Of a DNA stretch of 36,432 nucleotides, positions 1 through 7,702 are shown piece by piece. A program made the position numbers and the translations under genes. Below the pieces are notes generated by a model. It worked only from the letters and a program-made list of their open reading frames with translations, made no database searches and was not told the origin of the DNA. The DNA is taken from positions 1 through 36,432 of the forward strand of contig JAFUVB010000104.1 in assembly GCA_017471245.1 (NCBI GenBank). The letters are read 5' to 3'. Within the stretch, counting starts at the first letter, position 1, and each line of letters opens with the position of its first letter. This DNA is from Prevotella sp. Lineage in GTDB: Bacteria; Bacteroidota; Bacteroidia; Bacteroidales; Bacteroidaceae.

Positions 1-714
1 TTGGTGAAGGGCGGTTCTGTAGAAACGGCTCAACTGGATTTGAAGGATTTGGATGTCATCATCCGTGAACCGAAACTGGCAAAGTTGGTTGACAAGGTGA
101 TGCGCAAGGCACGCGAAGAGAATCTTGGCGTCGTGGAATCCATCATTTCCTCTGACACACCGTTTGGTATACCCACAAATCCCAAGACCAGCAAGAAACA
201 TCCGTTTGACGTGAGCGACACAGAGACGGATGAATTCAACGTGAAGTTGTTCTATTGGGACCACAACGTCAGAAAGACGGGTTACGTCCGCAAAATGGAT
301 ATTCGCAAGAACAGTCAGGATGTCGATGCCATCAAGGTCTTTATTCCCAAGGCTGGCGGTTCTGGCAACGACAAAATCGTCTTGGGCGACCCCATCCTTG
401 CAGGGGCTTCATCGGTATGCTCTCAGACATATCTCTATGCCAAGTTTGACTCTGAGGACGAAGCCAAAAACTTCATCAGCTACTTGAAGACCCGTTTCTT
501 CCGCTTGCTGGTTTCGTCGATGAAAATCACGCAGGACGCAATGGCCGGAGTGTATCATTTCGTGCCGATGCAGGGCTTCACTCACCCTTGGACAGATATG
601 GACTTGTATGAGAAATACGATTTGTTACCAGATGAGGTGAAGTATGTAGAGTCGATGATAAAGCCGATGGCGGACGAGAAGGTACAACAGATGGAAATGC
701 AATTTGATAAATGA
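1..714 (+). CDS. C-terminal part of an Eco57I-like restriction-modification protein (5' truncated by window edge)
   Basis: The reading frame is open from the first base, so the gene almost certainly begins upstream; the TTG at base 1 is not a convincing start. The visible 237 residues match what I know of the C-terminal, target-recognition side of large Eco57I-type methylase/endonuclease proteins. The marks are a segment with SVCSQTYLYAKF, then FISYLKTRFFRLLVSSMKIT, then YHFVPMQGF followed by PWTD, LYEKYDL and a closing ESMIKPM. This region normally follows the adenine-methylase domain (NPPY motif), which is outside the window. The family modifies and/or cleaves DNA in the cytoplasm as phage defence. 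Family identity is fairly sure; whether the whole gene is intact cannot be seen. Confidence 0.7.
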   Translation: MVKGGSVETAQLDLKDLDVIIREPKLAKLVDKVMRKAREENLGVVESIISSDTPFGIPTNPKTSKKHPFDVSDTETDEFNVKLFYWDHNVRKTGYVRKMDIRKNSQDVDAIKVFIPKAGGSGNDKIVLGDPILAGASSVCSQTYLYAKFDSEDEAKNFISYLKTRFFRLLVSSMKITQDAMAGVYHFVPMQGFTHPWTDMDLYEKYDLLPDEVKYVESMIKPMADEKVQQMEMQFDK

Positions 715-803
715 ATGATGAAGAGTGGCTATATGGAATTGAGTTTGCAAAGAACTACGAAATCAGAATATCTTATATTAGAGGAAGAAGACTATATTTG
801 TAA
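711..803 (+). CDS. possible 30-residue ORF overlapping the R-M stop codon
   Basis: An ATG at 711 overlaps the TGA of the preceding gene (ATGA) and opens a 30-codon frame ending in TAA at 801-803. The product would be acidic at the N-terminus (MNDEEW) and basic at the C-terminus (RGRRLYL). I recognise no family. The 4-bp overlap suggests translational coupling, but so short a frame can occur by chance, and it may equally be a decayed tail. Confidence 0.25.
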   Translation: MNDEEWLYGIEFAKNYEIRISYIRGRRLYL

Positions 804-878
804 TTCGCCGCAGCATAATGCAGCCTTTCACGCAGTGAAGTGCCATTTTCCTTTTTTCAGTGTGGCATCTTGCCTCAG

Positions 879-961
879 CAAATCAAATTGATTTACCGCG
901 CAAATCAATATGAATTGTTTTTCAAATCAATATGATTTACTGAGCAAATCAAATTGATTTA
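879..961. repeat. 22-bp-period palindrome array 1 (4 units)
   Basis: Four 17-bp units start at 879, 901, 923 and 945, exactly 22 bp apart, with 5-bp spacers (ccgcg, ttttt, ctgag). The first and last units are CAAATCAAATTGATTTA; the two middle ones are variants. Units 1 and 4 pair perfectly over positions 2-8 with 10-16 around one central base. The array lies in the non-coding stretch after the R-M gene. It is not CRISPR-like, because the spacers are only 5 bp. Confidence 0.9.
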
Positions 962-995
962 CTTTTCCATATCGCCGTTTTCTTGGCTCCGAAAT

Positions 996-1020
996 GCCGC
1001 TTTCGTGCTTGAAAAGCGGC
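996..1020. other. hairpin between arrays 1 and 2
   Basis: GCCGCTTT (996-1003) and AAAGCGGC (1013-1020) form an 8-bp perfect stem with a 9-nt loop. The related string AAAAGCGGCATT recurs in inverted orientation near 14041, beside array 3. The hairpin may therefore belong to a leader shared by these array elements rather than being a simple terminator. Confidence 0.5.
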
Positions 1021-1054
1021 GCTTTTCTTCCTTTAAGACAACACCCTGCTTCAG

Positions 1055-1137
1055 CAAATTAATATAATTTGCCGCGCAAATTAATGTAATTTACTTTGCA
1101 ATTTAACTTAATTTGTTCAGCAATTTAATTTAATTTA
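1055..1137. repeat. 22-bp-period palindrome array 2 (4 units)
   Basis: Units of 17 bp start at 1055, 1077, 1099 and 1121, again 22 bp apart, with spacers ccgcg, ctttg and ttcag. The core is AT-only in most units (first unit CAAATTAATATAATTTG). Where array 1 has C at position 6 paired with G at position 12, this array has T paired with A, a compensatory change that keeps the palindrome. The distance from array 1 unit 1 to array 2 unit 1 is 176 bp, eight periods. Sequence downstream of both arrays is also related (CCATA, then CCGTTTT, then GCTCC). Confidence 0.9.
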
Positions 1138-1333
1138 CTTTGCCATAGCTCCGTTTTTAAAGCTCCAAAATGGTGCTATCGCATGCAAAAAACGCCGATT
1201 TCATCGAATTGTTTTTGTGCTTTATATGTGAGATCAACAGTTCTCGCAATCATTTTTTTCGAGTAAATGTTTGGGGATTCGAGTAAATGACAGTATCTTG
1301 CAGTTGGAAACAAATAGTTTAACCAGATATAGC

Positions 1334-1801
1334 ATGAGATACGGATTTGTTATAACAAGTATTCTTCTGTCAGCGGCTTTGATCTTTGCCGCCATATTGT
1401 CGAGTTGCGTTGATTATAAAACCATAGATTATTATAATCAGCCAGTCTCTATTATAAGTGAGGATGCAGATGTGAAGTTTACTTCTATTTAGTCTGATGT
1501 GTTAAAACTCGATTATGGTCAAAGTATTCTCAATGGCGTTAGTCTCAAGTTTGAGTCTGACAGGGATTTGTCAATTACGAAGAGTGATATAAAGTTAGTA
1601 GACGAGAGTGGCTCCGAGATACCTGTGAAGGTTATGCGTTACAACATCACAGGGAGGGGCAAGCATGCGAAGTTTAATATCAGAAAAGGTGGAAATGAGA
1701 TGATTCTTGGTTTTAAGTTTAAAAAGGATGATAAAAGATTAGGGAAGACGGTATATGTAAGGATTCCCGACAGCAATGGAGGCGGTGCGGCAACCCGTTA
1801 G
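1334..1801 (+). pseudogene. small lipoprotein gene interrupted by an in-frame TAG
   Basis: From ATG 1334 the frame encodes a lipoprotein signal (MRYGF, a hydrophobic stretch, lipobox LSSC with the cysteine at residue 25). It meets TAG at 1490-1492 after 52 residues. The same frame then continues without another stop for about 100 codons to TAG/TTAG at 1801, with GTG at 1499 as the only early start. The downstream part is rich in charged and beta-prone residues and reads like a small Ig-like or secreted domain; I recognise no family. No frameshift is needed to rejoin the halves, so one nonsense mutation is the simplest reading. A TTG-initiated extension back to 1271 adds nothing signal-like. 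Alternatives are suppression, a sequencing error, or two separate small ORFs. Confidence 0.6.
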
Positions 1802-1916
1802 TTGCTGTGCATACAGACGTTTCATTTGCAGCAAGTCAAAAACGCTCTGTAATCAGTTAAGATGCTATAAAAACGCGCACAGGAAATGTTTTTCGTTGAA
1901 AAAAACACAAAAAGGC

Positions 1917-1947
1917 TTGGAGGGATAAAAGATTATCCCTATATTTG
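1917..1947 (+). promoter_or_regulatory. Bacteroidota-type promoter of the DUF2442 gene
   Basis: TTG at 1917-1919 (-33 element) is followed after 20 nt by TATATTTG at 1940-1947, a full match to TAnnTTTG (-7 element). It lies 30 nt upstream of ATG 1978 and could also drive the downstream aroQ and methyltransferase genes. Confidence 0.75.
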
Positions 1948-1977
1948 CAGGGTAATATAATGTAATGATCTGGTTAA

Positions 1978-2394
1978 ATGACAATTATTGAGAAAGTGTG
2001 GTTCGACGCGAATCGCATTTACATACAGACAGATAAGGGTGAAGAACTGAGTCGCCCATTAGAGGCATTCCCTGTGTTGAAAGATGCATCAACAGATGAG
2101 AGATTGGATTTTCGTATCGGCAGGTTTGGTGATGACATCCGATGGGAAAAGTTGGATGAAGATGTGCACATCTCAAGTTTTTTTGAGATAGCCGAGCCAG
2201 ATCCAGAGAATGAGGTCGGTCAGATATTCAGCCGTTTCCCGCAGTTGAATGTTTCAGAGATGGCGCGTTATATTGGCATCAACAAAAGCCTTCTTGCGAA
2301 ATATATATATGGAATCAAGCGCCCCAGTAGAGAGCGTATGCTCCAAATCAAGCATGCCATGCATAAAATGGGTAAAGAACTTGTTGCCGTGTAA
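1978..2394 (+). CDS. DUF2442 domain protein with C-terminal helix-turn-helix
   Basis: This 138-residue protein starts with a DUF2442 fold: VWFDANRIYIQTDKG, then PLEAFPVL, then RIGRFGDDIRWEKLDEDVHI around residues 7-65. From about residue 90 comes a helix-turn-helix-like segment (VSEMARYIGINKSLLAKYI, then PSRERMLQI). DUF2442 proteins are often small partners in toxin-antitoxin-like pairs and are thought to bind DNA or a partner protein. No companion DUF4160 gene is adjacent here. The start fits the promoter 30 nt upstream. aroQ starts 47 bp downstream, so co-transcription is possible. The exact role is unknown; an autoregulatory DNA-binding protein is the most I would infer. Confidence 0.75.
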   Translation: MTIIEKVWFDANRIYIQTDKGEELSRPLEAFPVLKDASTDERLDFRIGRFGDDIRWEKLDEDVHISSFFEIAEPDPENEVGQIFSRFPQLNVSEMARYIGINKSLLAKYIYGIKRPSRERMLQIKHAMHKMGKELVAV

Positions 2395-2441
2395 GTGATT
2401 CCTTTTTAGCAACAATTGATGTGAACATAAAAATCGTTATT

Positions 2442-2870
2442 ATGAAGATATTAATCCTCAATGGTCCCAACCTGAACCTGCTCGGCAAGCGCGAACCGGG
2501 CATTTACGGCAATAGTTCATTCGACGACTATCTGCCCAAGCTGCGCGCGAAGTATCCCAATGCTGAGATAGCGTATTTCCAGAGCAATGTTGAGGGAGAG
2601 ATGATCAACAAGATGCAGGAGGTGGGATTCACTTACGACGGCATCGTGCTGAATGCAGGAGCATACACGCACACCAGCGTTGCGCTGCACGACTGTATCC
2701 GCTCATTGAAGTGCGCGGTGATTGAAGTGCATATCAGCAACGTGCACCAGCGCGAAGAGTTCCGCCACCGCTCCATGATCAGCAGTGCATGCAAGGGGGT
2801 GATCTGCGGTTTCGGGCTCGATAGCTACCGCTTGGCTGTGGACTATCTGGTGAACAATGTCGGTATTTAA
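2442..2870 (+). CDS. aroQ: type II 3-dehydroquinate dehydratase
   Basis: This enzyme converts 3-dehydroquinate to 3-dehydroshikimate, step three of the shikimate pathway, in the cytoplasm as a dodecamer. Family marks are the N-terminal ILNGPNLNLLGKREPGIYG with the catalytic tyrosine, NAGAYTHTSVALHD in the middle, and EVHISNVHQREEFRHRS with the active-site histidine and arginines. I chose ATG 2442 (MKILILNGPN), which gives 142 residues, the usual size; the GTG at 2421 would add seven unconserved residues. The methyltransferase begins 26 bp downstream, a pairing I believe is common in Bacteroidales. The call is very secure. Confidence 0.96.
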   Translation: MKILILNGPNLNLLGKREPGIYGNSSFDDYLPKLRAKYPNAEIAYFQSNVEGEMINKMQEVGFTYDGIVLNAGAYTHTSVALHDCIRSLKCAVIEVHISNVHQREEFRHRSMISSACKGVICGFGLDSYRLAVDYLVNNVGI

Positions 2871-2896
2871 CAGGTGAAGAGTTAAGATTCACGGGA

Positions 2897-3532
2897 ATGG
2901 ACGCAGAACTCGAATCCTATCTACTCAGCCATATCGATCCGGAAGGCGACTATCTCTACCGCCTTTACCGTGCCACGAATGTGCATTTGCTGCGTGGACG
3001 GATGGCGAGCGGTCATTTGCAAGGCCGTTTGCTGAAGATGCTGGTGCACATGATCCGACCGATGAACATCCTCGAAGTGGGTACGTTCAGCGGCTATAGT
3101 GCCATCTGCATGGCTGAGGGTTTGGAGGAAGGAGGCAGGGTGTACACCTTTGAAATCAACGATGAAATGGAGGATTTTACTCGCCCGTGGATAGAAGGAT
3201 CCCCGGTGGCAGACAAGATAGAGTTTATCATCGGCGATGCCATTACGGAAGCACCAAAACTCGGCATCATCTTCGACATGGCGTTCATCGACGGCGACAA
3301 GCGAACCTACATGGAGAGCTATGAGATGGCTCTGAGCGTGGTGCGCCCAGGAGGCTTCATCCTTGCCGACAACACTTTGTGGGATGGTCACGTATTGGAA
3401 ACGCCACGTGCCGCCGACCGCCAGACACAGGGAATAGAAGACTTCAACGACTATGTGGCGCGCGATGAAAGGGTGGAAAGAGTTATCCTTCCGATGCGCG
3501 ACGGGCTTACACTTATCCGCAAGCGCTGCTGA
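2897..3532 (+). CDS. SAM-dependent O-methyltransferase (Methyltransf_3 / caffeoyl-CoA OMT-like)
   Basis: The 211-residue protein has a class I Rossmann methyltransferase core. Motif I is LEVGTFSGYSAICMA (near residue 60), an acidic ribose-binding strand is YTFEIN, then IIFDMAFIDGDK and GGFILADNTLWDG, the metal- and SAM-binding strands typical of the caffeoyl-CoA/catechol O-methyltransferase family. The length is normal for bacterial members. The natural substrate cannot be read from sequence; bacterial relatives often act on catechols or tRNA hydroxyuridine (TrmR-like). It follows aroQ by 26 bp and is presumably in the same transcript. There is no signal peptide, so it is cytoplasmic. Confidence 0.9.
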   Translation: MDAELESYLLSHIDPEGDYLYRLYRATNVHLLRGRMASGHLQGRLLKMLVHMIRPMNILEVGTFSGYSAICMAEGLEEGGRVYTFEINDEMEDFTRPWIEGSPVADKIEFIIGDAITEAPKLGIIFDMAFIDGDKRTYMESYEMALSVVRPGGFILADNTLWDGHVLETPRAADRQTQGIEDFNDYVARDERVERVILPMRDGLTLIRKRC

Positions 3533-3619
3533 CGTGATGCTGCGAGCAACGCGAAAAAGCAGGGCGATGATTCTTGCGCGAAGCGAAAAATGATGAATAA
3601 TCCTTAATATTCATGTGCT

Positions 3620-3654
3620 TTTGCTGCAAAAACAAGAAAATATCCATACATTTG
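3620..3654 (+). promoter_or_regulatory. promoter of the DUF4294 gene, very close to its start
   Basis: TACATTTG (3647-3654) matches TAnnTTTG, with a TTTG block at 3620-3623 as a possible -33 element at slightly long spacing (23 nt). The -7 element ends only 6 nt before ATG 3661, so the transcript would be leaderless or nearly so. Confidence 0.55.
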
Positions 3655-3660
3655 CACCCA

Positions 3661-4298
3661 TGAAACAGCTGATGCTTATGATTTGGCTGATGGTGCCTTG
3701 CTGTGTGATGGCGCAAGGCAACAGGACCGGACATGTGAACCCCGAAGAACGAAGGGTTGACATGGACAATCCCACGTTTGTGCCAATGGTGAAGGTGAGC
3801 AAGGTGGCATACGAGGGTGACAGCATACAATATGTGGAGCTGAATAAGATATATGTATATCCGCAGGCGCAGTTTTCAAATGCCAAGCAGCGCGCTGCCT
3901 ACAACCGTCTGGTGTATAATGTGAAGAAAGTGCTGCCCATTGCCAAGGAGGTGAATCAGATTATCATTGAGACGGGCGACTATTTGCAGACGCTGCCCAA
4001 CAAGAAAGCGCGCGACGAACACATGAAGCTGGTGGAGGAAAGTATCAAGAAACAGTATACGCCGCGCATGAAGAAACTGACCTATTCTCAAGGAAAGCTG
4101 CTCATCAAGCTGGTTTATCGCGAGTGCAACAGTTCTGGCTATGAGCTGATTCAGGCATTCATGGGACCGATTCGCGCCGGAATGTGGCAGGCTTTCGCCT
4201 GGGCTTTCGGCGCAAGCCTCACCAAAAAGTACGATCCCAACGGCATCGACCGGCTCACAGAGCGCGTGGTTCTGCAAGTGGAGAGCGGGCAATTATAA
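3661..4298 (+). CDS. exported DUF4294 domain protein
   Basis: The 212-residue product begins with a signal peptide (MKQLMLMIWLMVPCCVMA, then Q), predicted to be cut before glutamine. The mature part carries the DUF4294 signature: LNKIYVYPQAQF, then YNRLVYNVKKVLPIAKE, ending with GPIRAGMWQAFAWAFG and LTKKYDPNG. DUF4294 proteins are Bacteroidota-specific and their function is not established; a periplasmic role is inferred from the signal. A longer frame back to 3615 would bury the signal peptide, so ATG 3661 is preferred. The gene is convergent with the glutaminyl cyclase gene, with only 17 bp between stop codons. Confidence 0.85.
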
Positions 4299-4315
4299 AT
4301 TCTTCCCAAGACATT

Positions 4316-5332
4316 TTATTTCTCAGAGAACAGCACTTGCAGGATGGTTTGACCCACGGCTTGCAATGTGTTTCTGTCGATATGCTCCATGTTGTCGTTG
4401 ACAGTGTGCCATACCGGGCCGAAATTGCTCTGCTGGCAGTCGGGATAATACGGAATGATGTCGATGCAGGGAATGTGCGCATGCTCGTTCACGGGGGTGT
4501 GGTCGTCGGTGATGAACGCGCCGGGCTGGTCGGGGAAGTAACTCCCAAAGCCCACCACCTTGGCTGCTGCCCACACTTTGCTGACGATGCGCTGGGCATA
4601 TTGCTTTGATGTGCCTTCCTGATAGAAATGCGCGCCTTGACCGCCCACCATGTCGAGCAGGATGCCATAGCGTGCCTGATAGTTTTCTTTGTGCTTGTTG
4701 TTCGACCAATGCTGCGCGCCCAATGCCCAGCTGTCGCCCCTGTCGTTGGAGGAGTCCCATTGCGGAACCCCCCAGTCTTCAGCATCAAAGCAGATGAAGT
4801 CTACACCCACCTTGAGCGTGTCTGCCTGTTGCAGCAGACGGGCTATTTCCAGCATCACCGCGATTCCGCTTGCCCCGTCGTCGGCTGCCATCACCGGCTT
4901 GTGCCAGTTGCTGCTGTCGGGGTCGTTGTCTGCCCATGGCCGGCTGTCCCAATGAGCGCAGAGCAATACACGCTCGGAAAGCTCCGGCTTGTGTGAAGCA
5001 ATGATATTGGTGCTGTGGAGTATGGTTCCGTCATATCCGTTAAGATCAGCTTTCTGCGAGGTTACCTCACAACCGAACTGCTGGAACTTCTGTATGATCC
5101 ACTCTCCGCAGTCGTCATGCGCCTTGCTGTTCATGGTGCGCGGTCCGAAAGCGCATTGCGCCTCGCAATAACTGTATGCACTGTCGGCGATGAAGGTGGG
5201 TCCAACAGGCACCTGACTCACCAAGTCGGCATCGCTCACTGCCTGTTTGTTGCTCTTGCATGAACCCATGAGCAAGGGTAGGGCAGCGATTGCCGCCATC
5301 AAATATTTCATTCTGATCATTTCTCTTGTCAT
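4316..5332 (-). CDS. glutaminyl-peptide cyclotransferase (type II QC, M28-like), lipoprotein
   Basis: The enzyme cyclises N-terminal glutamine of exported proteins to pyroglutamate. The sequence has an M28-type zinc hydrolase fold: LLCAHWDSRPWAD, then ADDGASGIAVMLEIAR, then ICFDAEDWG, and later DDHTPVNEHAHIPCIDII, which supply the acidic and histidine metal ligands. Porphyromonas and Prevotella intermedia have such an animal-type QC. The N-terminus is a lipoprotein signal ending LPLLMGSC, so it is probably anchored in the periplasm-facing membrane. Possible starts are at 5335, 5332, 5320 and 5311; I chose 5332 because AGGAAG lies 4 nt upstream. It follows the fusion peptidase by about 50 nt on the same strand. 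Most signal peptides in this window would expose glutamine, which fits its role. Confidence 0.85.
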   Translation of the reverse strand: MTREMIRMKYLMAAIAALPLLMGSCKSNKQAVSDADLVSQVPVGPTFIADSAYSYCEAQCAFGPRTMNSKAHDDCGEWIIQKFQQFGCEVTSQKADLNGYDGTILHSTNIIASHKPELSERVLLCAHWDSRPWADNDPDSSNWHKPVMAADDGASGIAVMLEIARLLQQADTLKVGVDFICFDAEDWGVPQWDSSNDRGDSWALGAQHWSNNKHKENYQARYGILLDMVGGQGAHFYQEGTSKQYAQRIVSKVWAAAKVVGFGSYFPDQPGAFITDDHTPVNEHAHIPCIDIIPYYPDCQQSNFGPVWHTVNDNMEHIDRNTLQAVGQTILQVLFSEK

Positions 5333-5382
5333 CATTCTTCCTAATGTATGGATATGTGATTGCTTATGTTGCTGTTTAATTG

Positions 5383-7161
5383 TCAAAGCGTCTTCATCCG
5401 CTGCACCTGAGTCATTACGCGCAGCCAGTTGCCGCCCCATATCTTCTCGATGTCGCGCTCGCTGTATTTGCGGCGCAGCAGGTGCAGGGTGAAGTTGATC
5501 ATCTCGCTGCTGTCTGCCATGCCAACGACACCTCCGTCGCCGTCGAAGTCGGTTCCTATTCCTACGTGTTCAATTCCCATGATGCTGATGGCATGCTCCA
5601 GATGGTCGATGGCGTCGAGGATGGTTGCCTCTCCGTCTTTTCTGAGGAATCCGGAATAAAGAGTGGTATGGGCGACACCGCCATGGGCAGCGAGTGCTCT
5701 CAGCTGGTCGTCGGTGAGATTGCGAGGCACGTCGCACAAAGCCTTGCAGTTGCTATGGCTGCAAACGATGGGTGTGCTGCTGATTTCCAGGGCATCATAG
5801 AAACTCTTCTCGCCCGCGTGGCTCAAGTCAACCATGATTCCGAGGCGGTTCATCTCCTGAATCACTTTCTCTCCAAACTGGCTCACTCCGTTGTGAGTGT
5901 TGCATCCACGGGCGGAATCGCAGATGTCGTTGTCGCCGTTGTGGCACAAAGTGATATATACAATGCCTCGCTGCGCGAAATGTTTTACGTTGGAAATGTC
6001 GTGATTCAGTGCAAGACCGTTCTCAATACCCAGCATAATGCTCTTGCGCCCTTTTCGCTTGTCGCCGTATAGATCCGTCGGCGTGCGGGCAATACTGATA
6101 TATTGGCTGTTGTTCCTGACAATGTCTTCTATCTTGTCGAAGATGAGGTTGGCATAGCCGAAAGGTGTCAGGTCTCCGTTTCTTGCCATTCCGTCACTCC
6201 AAGATACGTCTACCATCTTTGAGAACTGCTCACCGATCTTGGGCTGTGGCAGGTAGGCAACCATGATAACGGCATCTTGCCTTCCTTCCTCCATCTTGTG
6301 CATGTCGACAAGGATGCGCGGGTCGCGTTGCTCAAAGTGAATTCCTTTGTGGAAGAACATCGGCGTGTCGCAATGGGTGTCGAGCGTTACGATGCGCTGA
6401 TGCAGTTGTTTGGCTACATGGAAGTTGTGAGCCTGCTGAACAAGCCACTTGAATATGGGAAGTCCCGACTCCAGCCATTCCGGATGCCACTGCACACCCA
6501 TGATGGATTTGTGCTCATTGCTTTCCATCGCTTCAATCACTCCGTCGGGTGAAGTCGCCGTCACACGGAAACGTCGCCCTGTGTCGCTCACTGCCTGATG
6601 GTGGAAACTGTTAACGAAGAGTTGCTGTGTTCCGTAGATGTCGAAGAGGGAGCTGTCTTTGTGAATGGTGATGCTATGAGTGAGTTCCTGCCTGTCGGCA
6701 TCTTGCGAGTGCTTGATGGTTGGGGTGGGAATGTCCTGCACCACATGTCCGTCGAGTGCCACGGCGAGTGTCTGCATGCCTCGGCATATACCCAAAATGG
6801 GAATCTGGCGGTTGTAGGCAAGGTTCGTGATCATGAGTTCTGCCTTGTCGCGATGGGCGTTAATGCCTCGCAGGCGGGGCGACGGGTCTTCCCCGCACCA
6901 CAGCGGATTGATGTCGGCACCGCCGCTGAGCAGCAGACCGTCAAGATGTTCCAGTGTGTTCACCAGCACGTTCTTGTCGGCAACGGGCGGAATCAGTAAA
7001 GGTGTTCCCCCTGCTTTTATCACCTGTTCATAGTATTTGTCACGCAAAGATGCGTCACCTTCGGTAAAATTGCAAGTGATTCCGATAATGGGCTGTTGCT
7101 CAGCTTCCGGATATGCGGCATATAGTTTACCGAGGTGCGACTTGAGATTGAAACTCTCCAT
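5383..7161 (-). CDS. fusion peptidase: C26 gamma-glutamyl hydrolase domain + M19 membrane-dipeptidase domain
   Basis: Two enzymes are joined in 592 residues. Residues from about 20 to 245 form a class I glutamine-amidotransferase-like C26 domain (PuuD type). It has the nucleophile motif LGICRGMQTLAV, LLLSGGADINP, and the His-Glu pair in GVQWHPEW. From about 255 to the end is a renal-dipeptidase-like M19 zinc peptidase. It shows TLDTHCDTP (metal HxD), MLGIENGLAL, GIMVDLSHAGEKSF, VCSHSN and VGIGTDFDG. Known activities would be hydrolysis of gamma-glutamyl amides and of dipeptides; combining them suggests stepwise breakdown of gamma-glutamyl or glutathione-like peptides (inference). No signal peptide is seen. 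ATG 7161 is preferred, with GAAGG 9 nt upstream and a 4-nt gap after the regulator; ATG 7182 would overlap it. Confidence 0.88.
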   Translation of the reverse strand: MESFNLKSHLGKLYAAYPEAEQQPIIGITCNFTEGDASLRDKYYEQVIKAGGTPLLIPPVADKNVLVNTLEHLDGLLLSGGADINPLWCGEDPSPRLRGINAHRDKAELMITNLAYNRQIPILGICRGMQTLAVALDGHVVQDIPTPTIKHSQDADRQELTHSITIHKDSSLFDIYGTQQLFVNSFHHQAVSDTGRRFRVTATSPDGVIEAMESNEHKSIMGVQWHPEWLESGLPIFKWLVQQAHNFHVAKQLHQRIVTLDTHCDTPMFFHKGIHFEQRDPRILVDMHKMEEGRQDAVIMVAYLPQPKIGEQFSKMVDVSWSDGMARNGDLTPFGYANLIFDKIEDIVRNNSQYISIARTPTDLYGDKRKGRKSIMLGIENGLALNHDISNVKHFAQRGIVYITLCHNGDNDICDSARGCNTHNGVSQFGEKVIQEMNRLGIMVDLSHAGEKSFYDALEISSTPIVCSHSNCKALCDVPRNLTDDQLRALAAHGGVAHTTLYSGFLRKDGEATILDAIDHLEHAISIMGIEHVGIGTDFDGDGGVVGMADSSEMINFTLHLLRRKYSERDIEKIWGGNWLRVMTQVQRMKTL

Positions 7162-7165
7162 GCTT

Positions 7166-7630
7166 TTAACCTTCAAAATCAATGGTAATCTCCCTGTGAA
7201 TGCTTTGTTCTAATGAAATGAGCGTCTCGGTGGAAGTGACGCCAGGAATGCACTGCATCTGGTTGTTCAGCAAGTCCATCAGCTGTTCGTTGTCGCGGGC
7301 ATATAGTTTCACGAGCATGGTATAAGGACCAGTTGTGAAATGGCATTCCACAACTTCTGGGATAAGTGACAGTCGTTCCACCACCTGTTTGTACATGTTG
7401 CCGCGTTCAAGCGTAATGCCGACGAATGTGCAGGTGCTGTATCCCAGTGATTTTGGGTTCACGTCGAAGCCGCTACCTGTAATCACTCCGTCTTCTATCA
7501 AATGCTGTACGCGCTGATGAATGGCAGCTCTCGACACGTTGCATTCTGCTGCCACGTCTTTAAACGGCACGCGTGCGTTTTGTGACAGAATGCTCAGTAT
7601 TTTCTTGTCCAAGCGATCTATTTTCTCCAT
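7166..7630 (-). CDS. Lrp/AsnC family transcriptional regulator
   Basis: The 154-residue protein has the classic two-part layout. The N-terminal winged helix-turn-helix reads LDKKILSILSQNARVPFKDVAAECNVSRAAIHQRV (quoted here only as the segment near residues 7-42, with VSRAAIHQRV as the recognition helix). The C-terminal RAM effector domain contains ECHFTTGPYTMLVKLYARD and ends with a strand near ETLISLEQS. Such regulators sense amino acids and form octamers or dimers on DNA. It is the first gene of a unit with the fusion peptidase (4-nt gap) and the glutaminyl cyclase, so control of peptide or amino-acid scavenging is a reasonable inference. Its own promoter is visible upstream. Confidence 0.93.
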   Translation of the reverse strand: MEKIDRLDKKILSILSQNARVPFKDVAAECNVSRAAIHQRVQHLIEDGVITGSGFDVNPKSLGYSTCTFVGITLERGNMYKQVVERLSLIPEVVECHFTTGPYTMLVKLYARDNEQLMDLLNNQMQCIPGVTSTETLISLEQSIHREITIDFEG

Positions 7631-7671
7631 ATTTAATGATTTTTTTTGTTAATTACCTGTTAAAGAGATAG

Positions 7672-7702
7672 CAAAAATAGATATTTAAAATGAATTATGC
7701 AA
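7672..7702 (-). promoter_or_regulatory. promoter of the Lrp - peptidase - QC unit
   Basis: Read on the minus strand, TTG (7702-7700) is followed after 20 nt by TATTTTTG (7679-7672), a full TAnnTTTG match. The leader to ATG 7630 is about 40 nt. Confidence 0.75.

Noticed and set aside
879-1137. CRISPR-like regular repeats
   Set aside because: The period is 22 bp with only 5-bp spacers that recur between arrays, and no cas genes are present.
1258-1289. 12-bp direct repeat TTCGAGTAAATG (1258-1269 and 1278-1289)
   Set aside because: It is real, but short and AT-rich with only two copies, so no function can be argued.
4184-4609. Plus-strand frame bridging the DUF4294 and QC gene ends
   Set aside because: It overlaps two recognised genes in other frames and matches no family.
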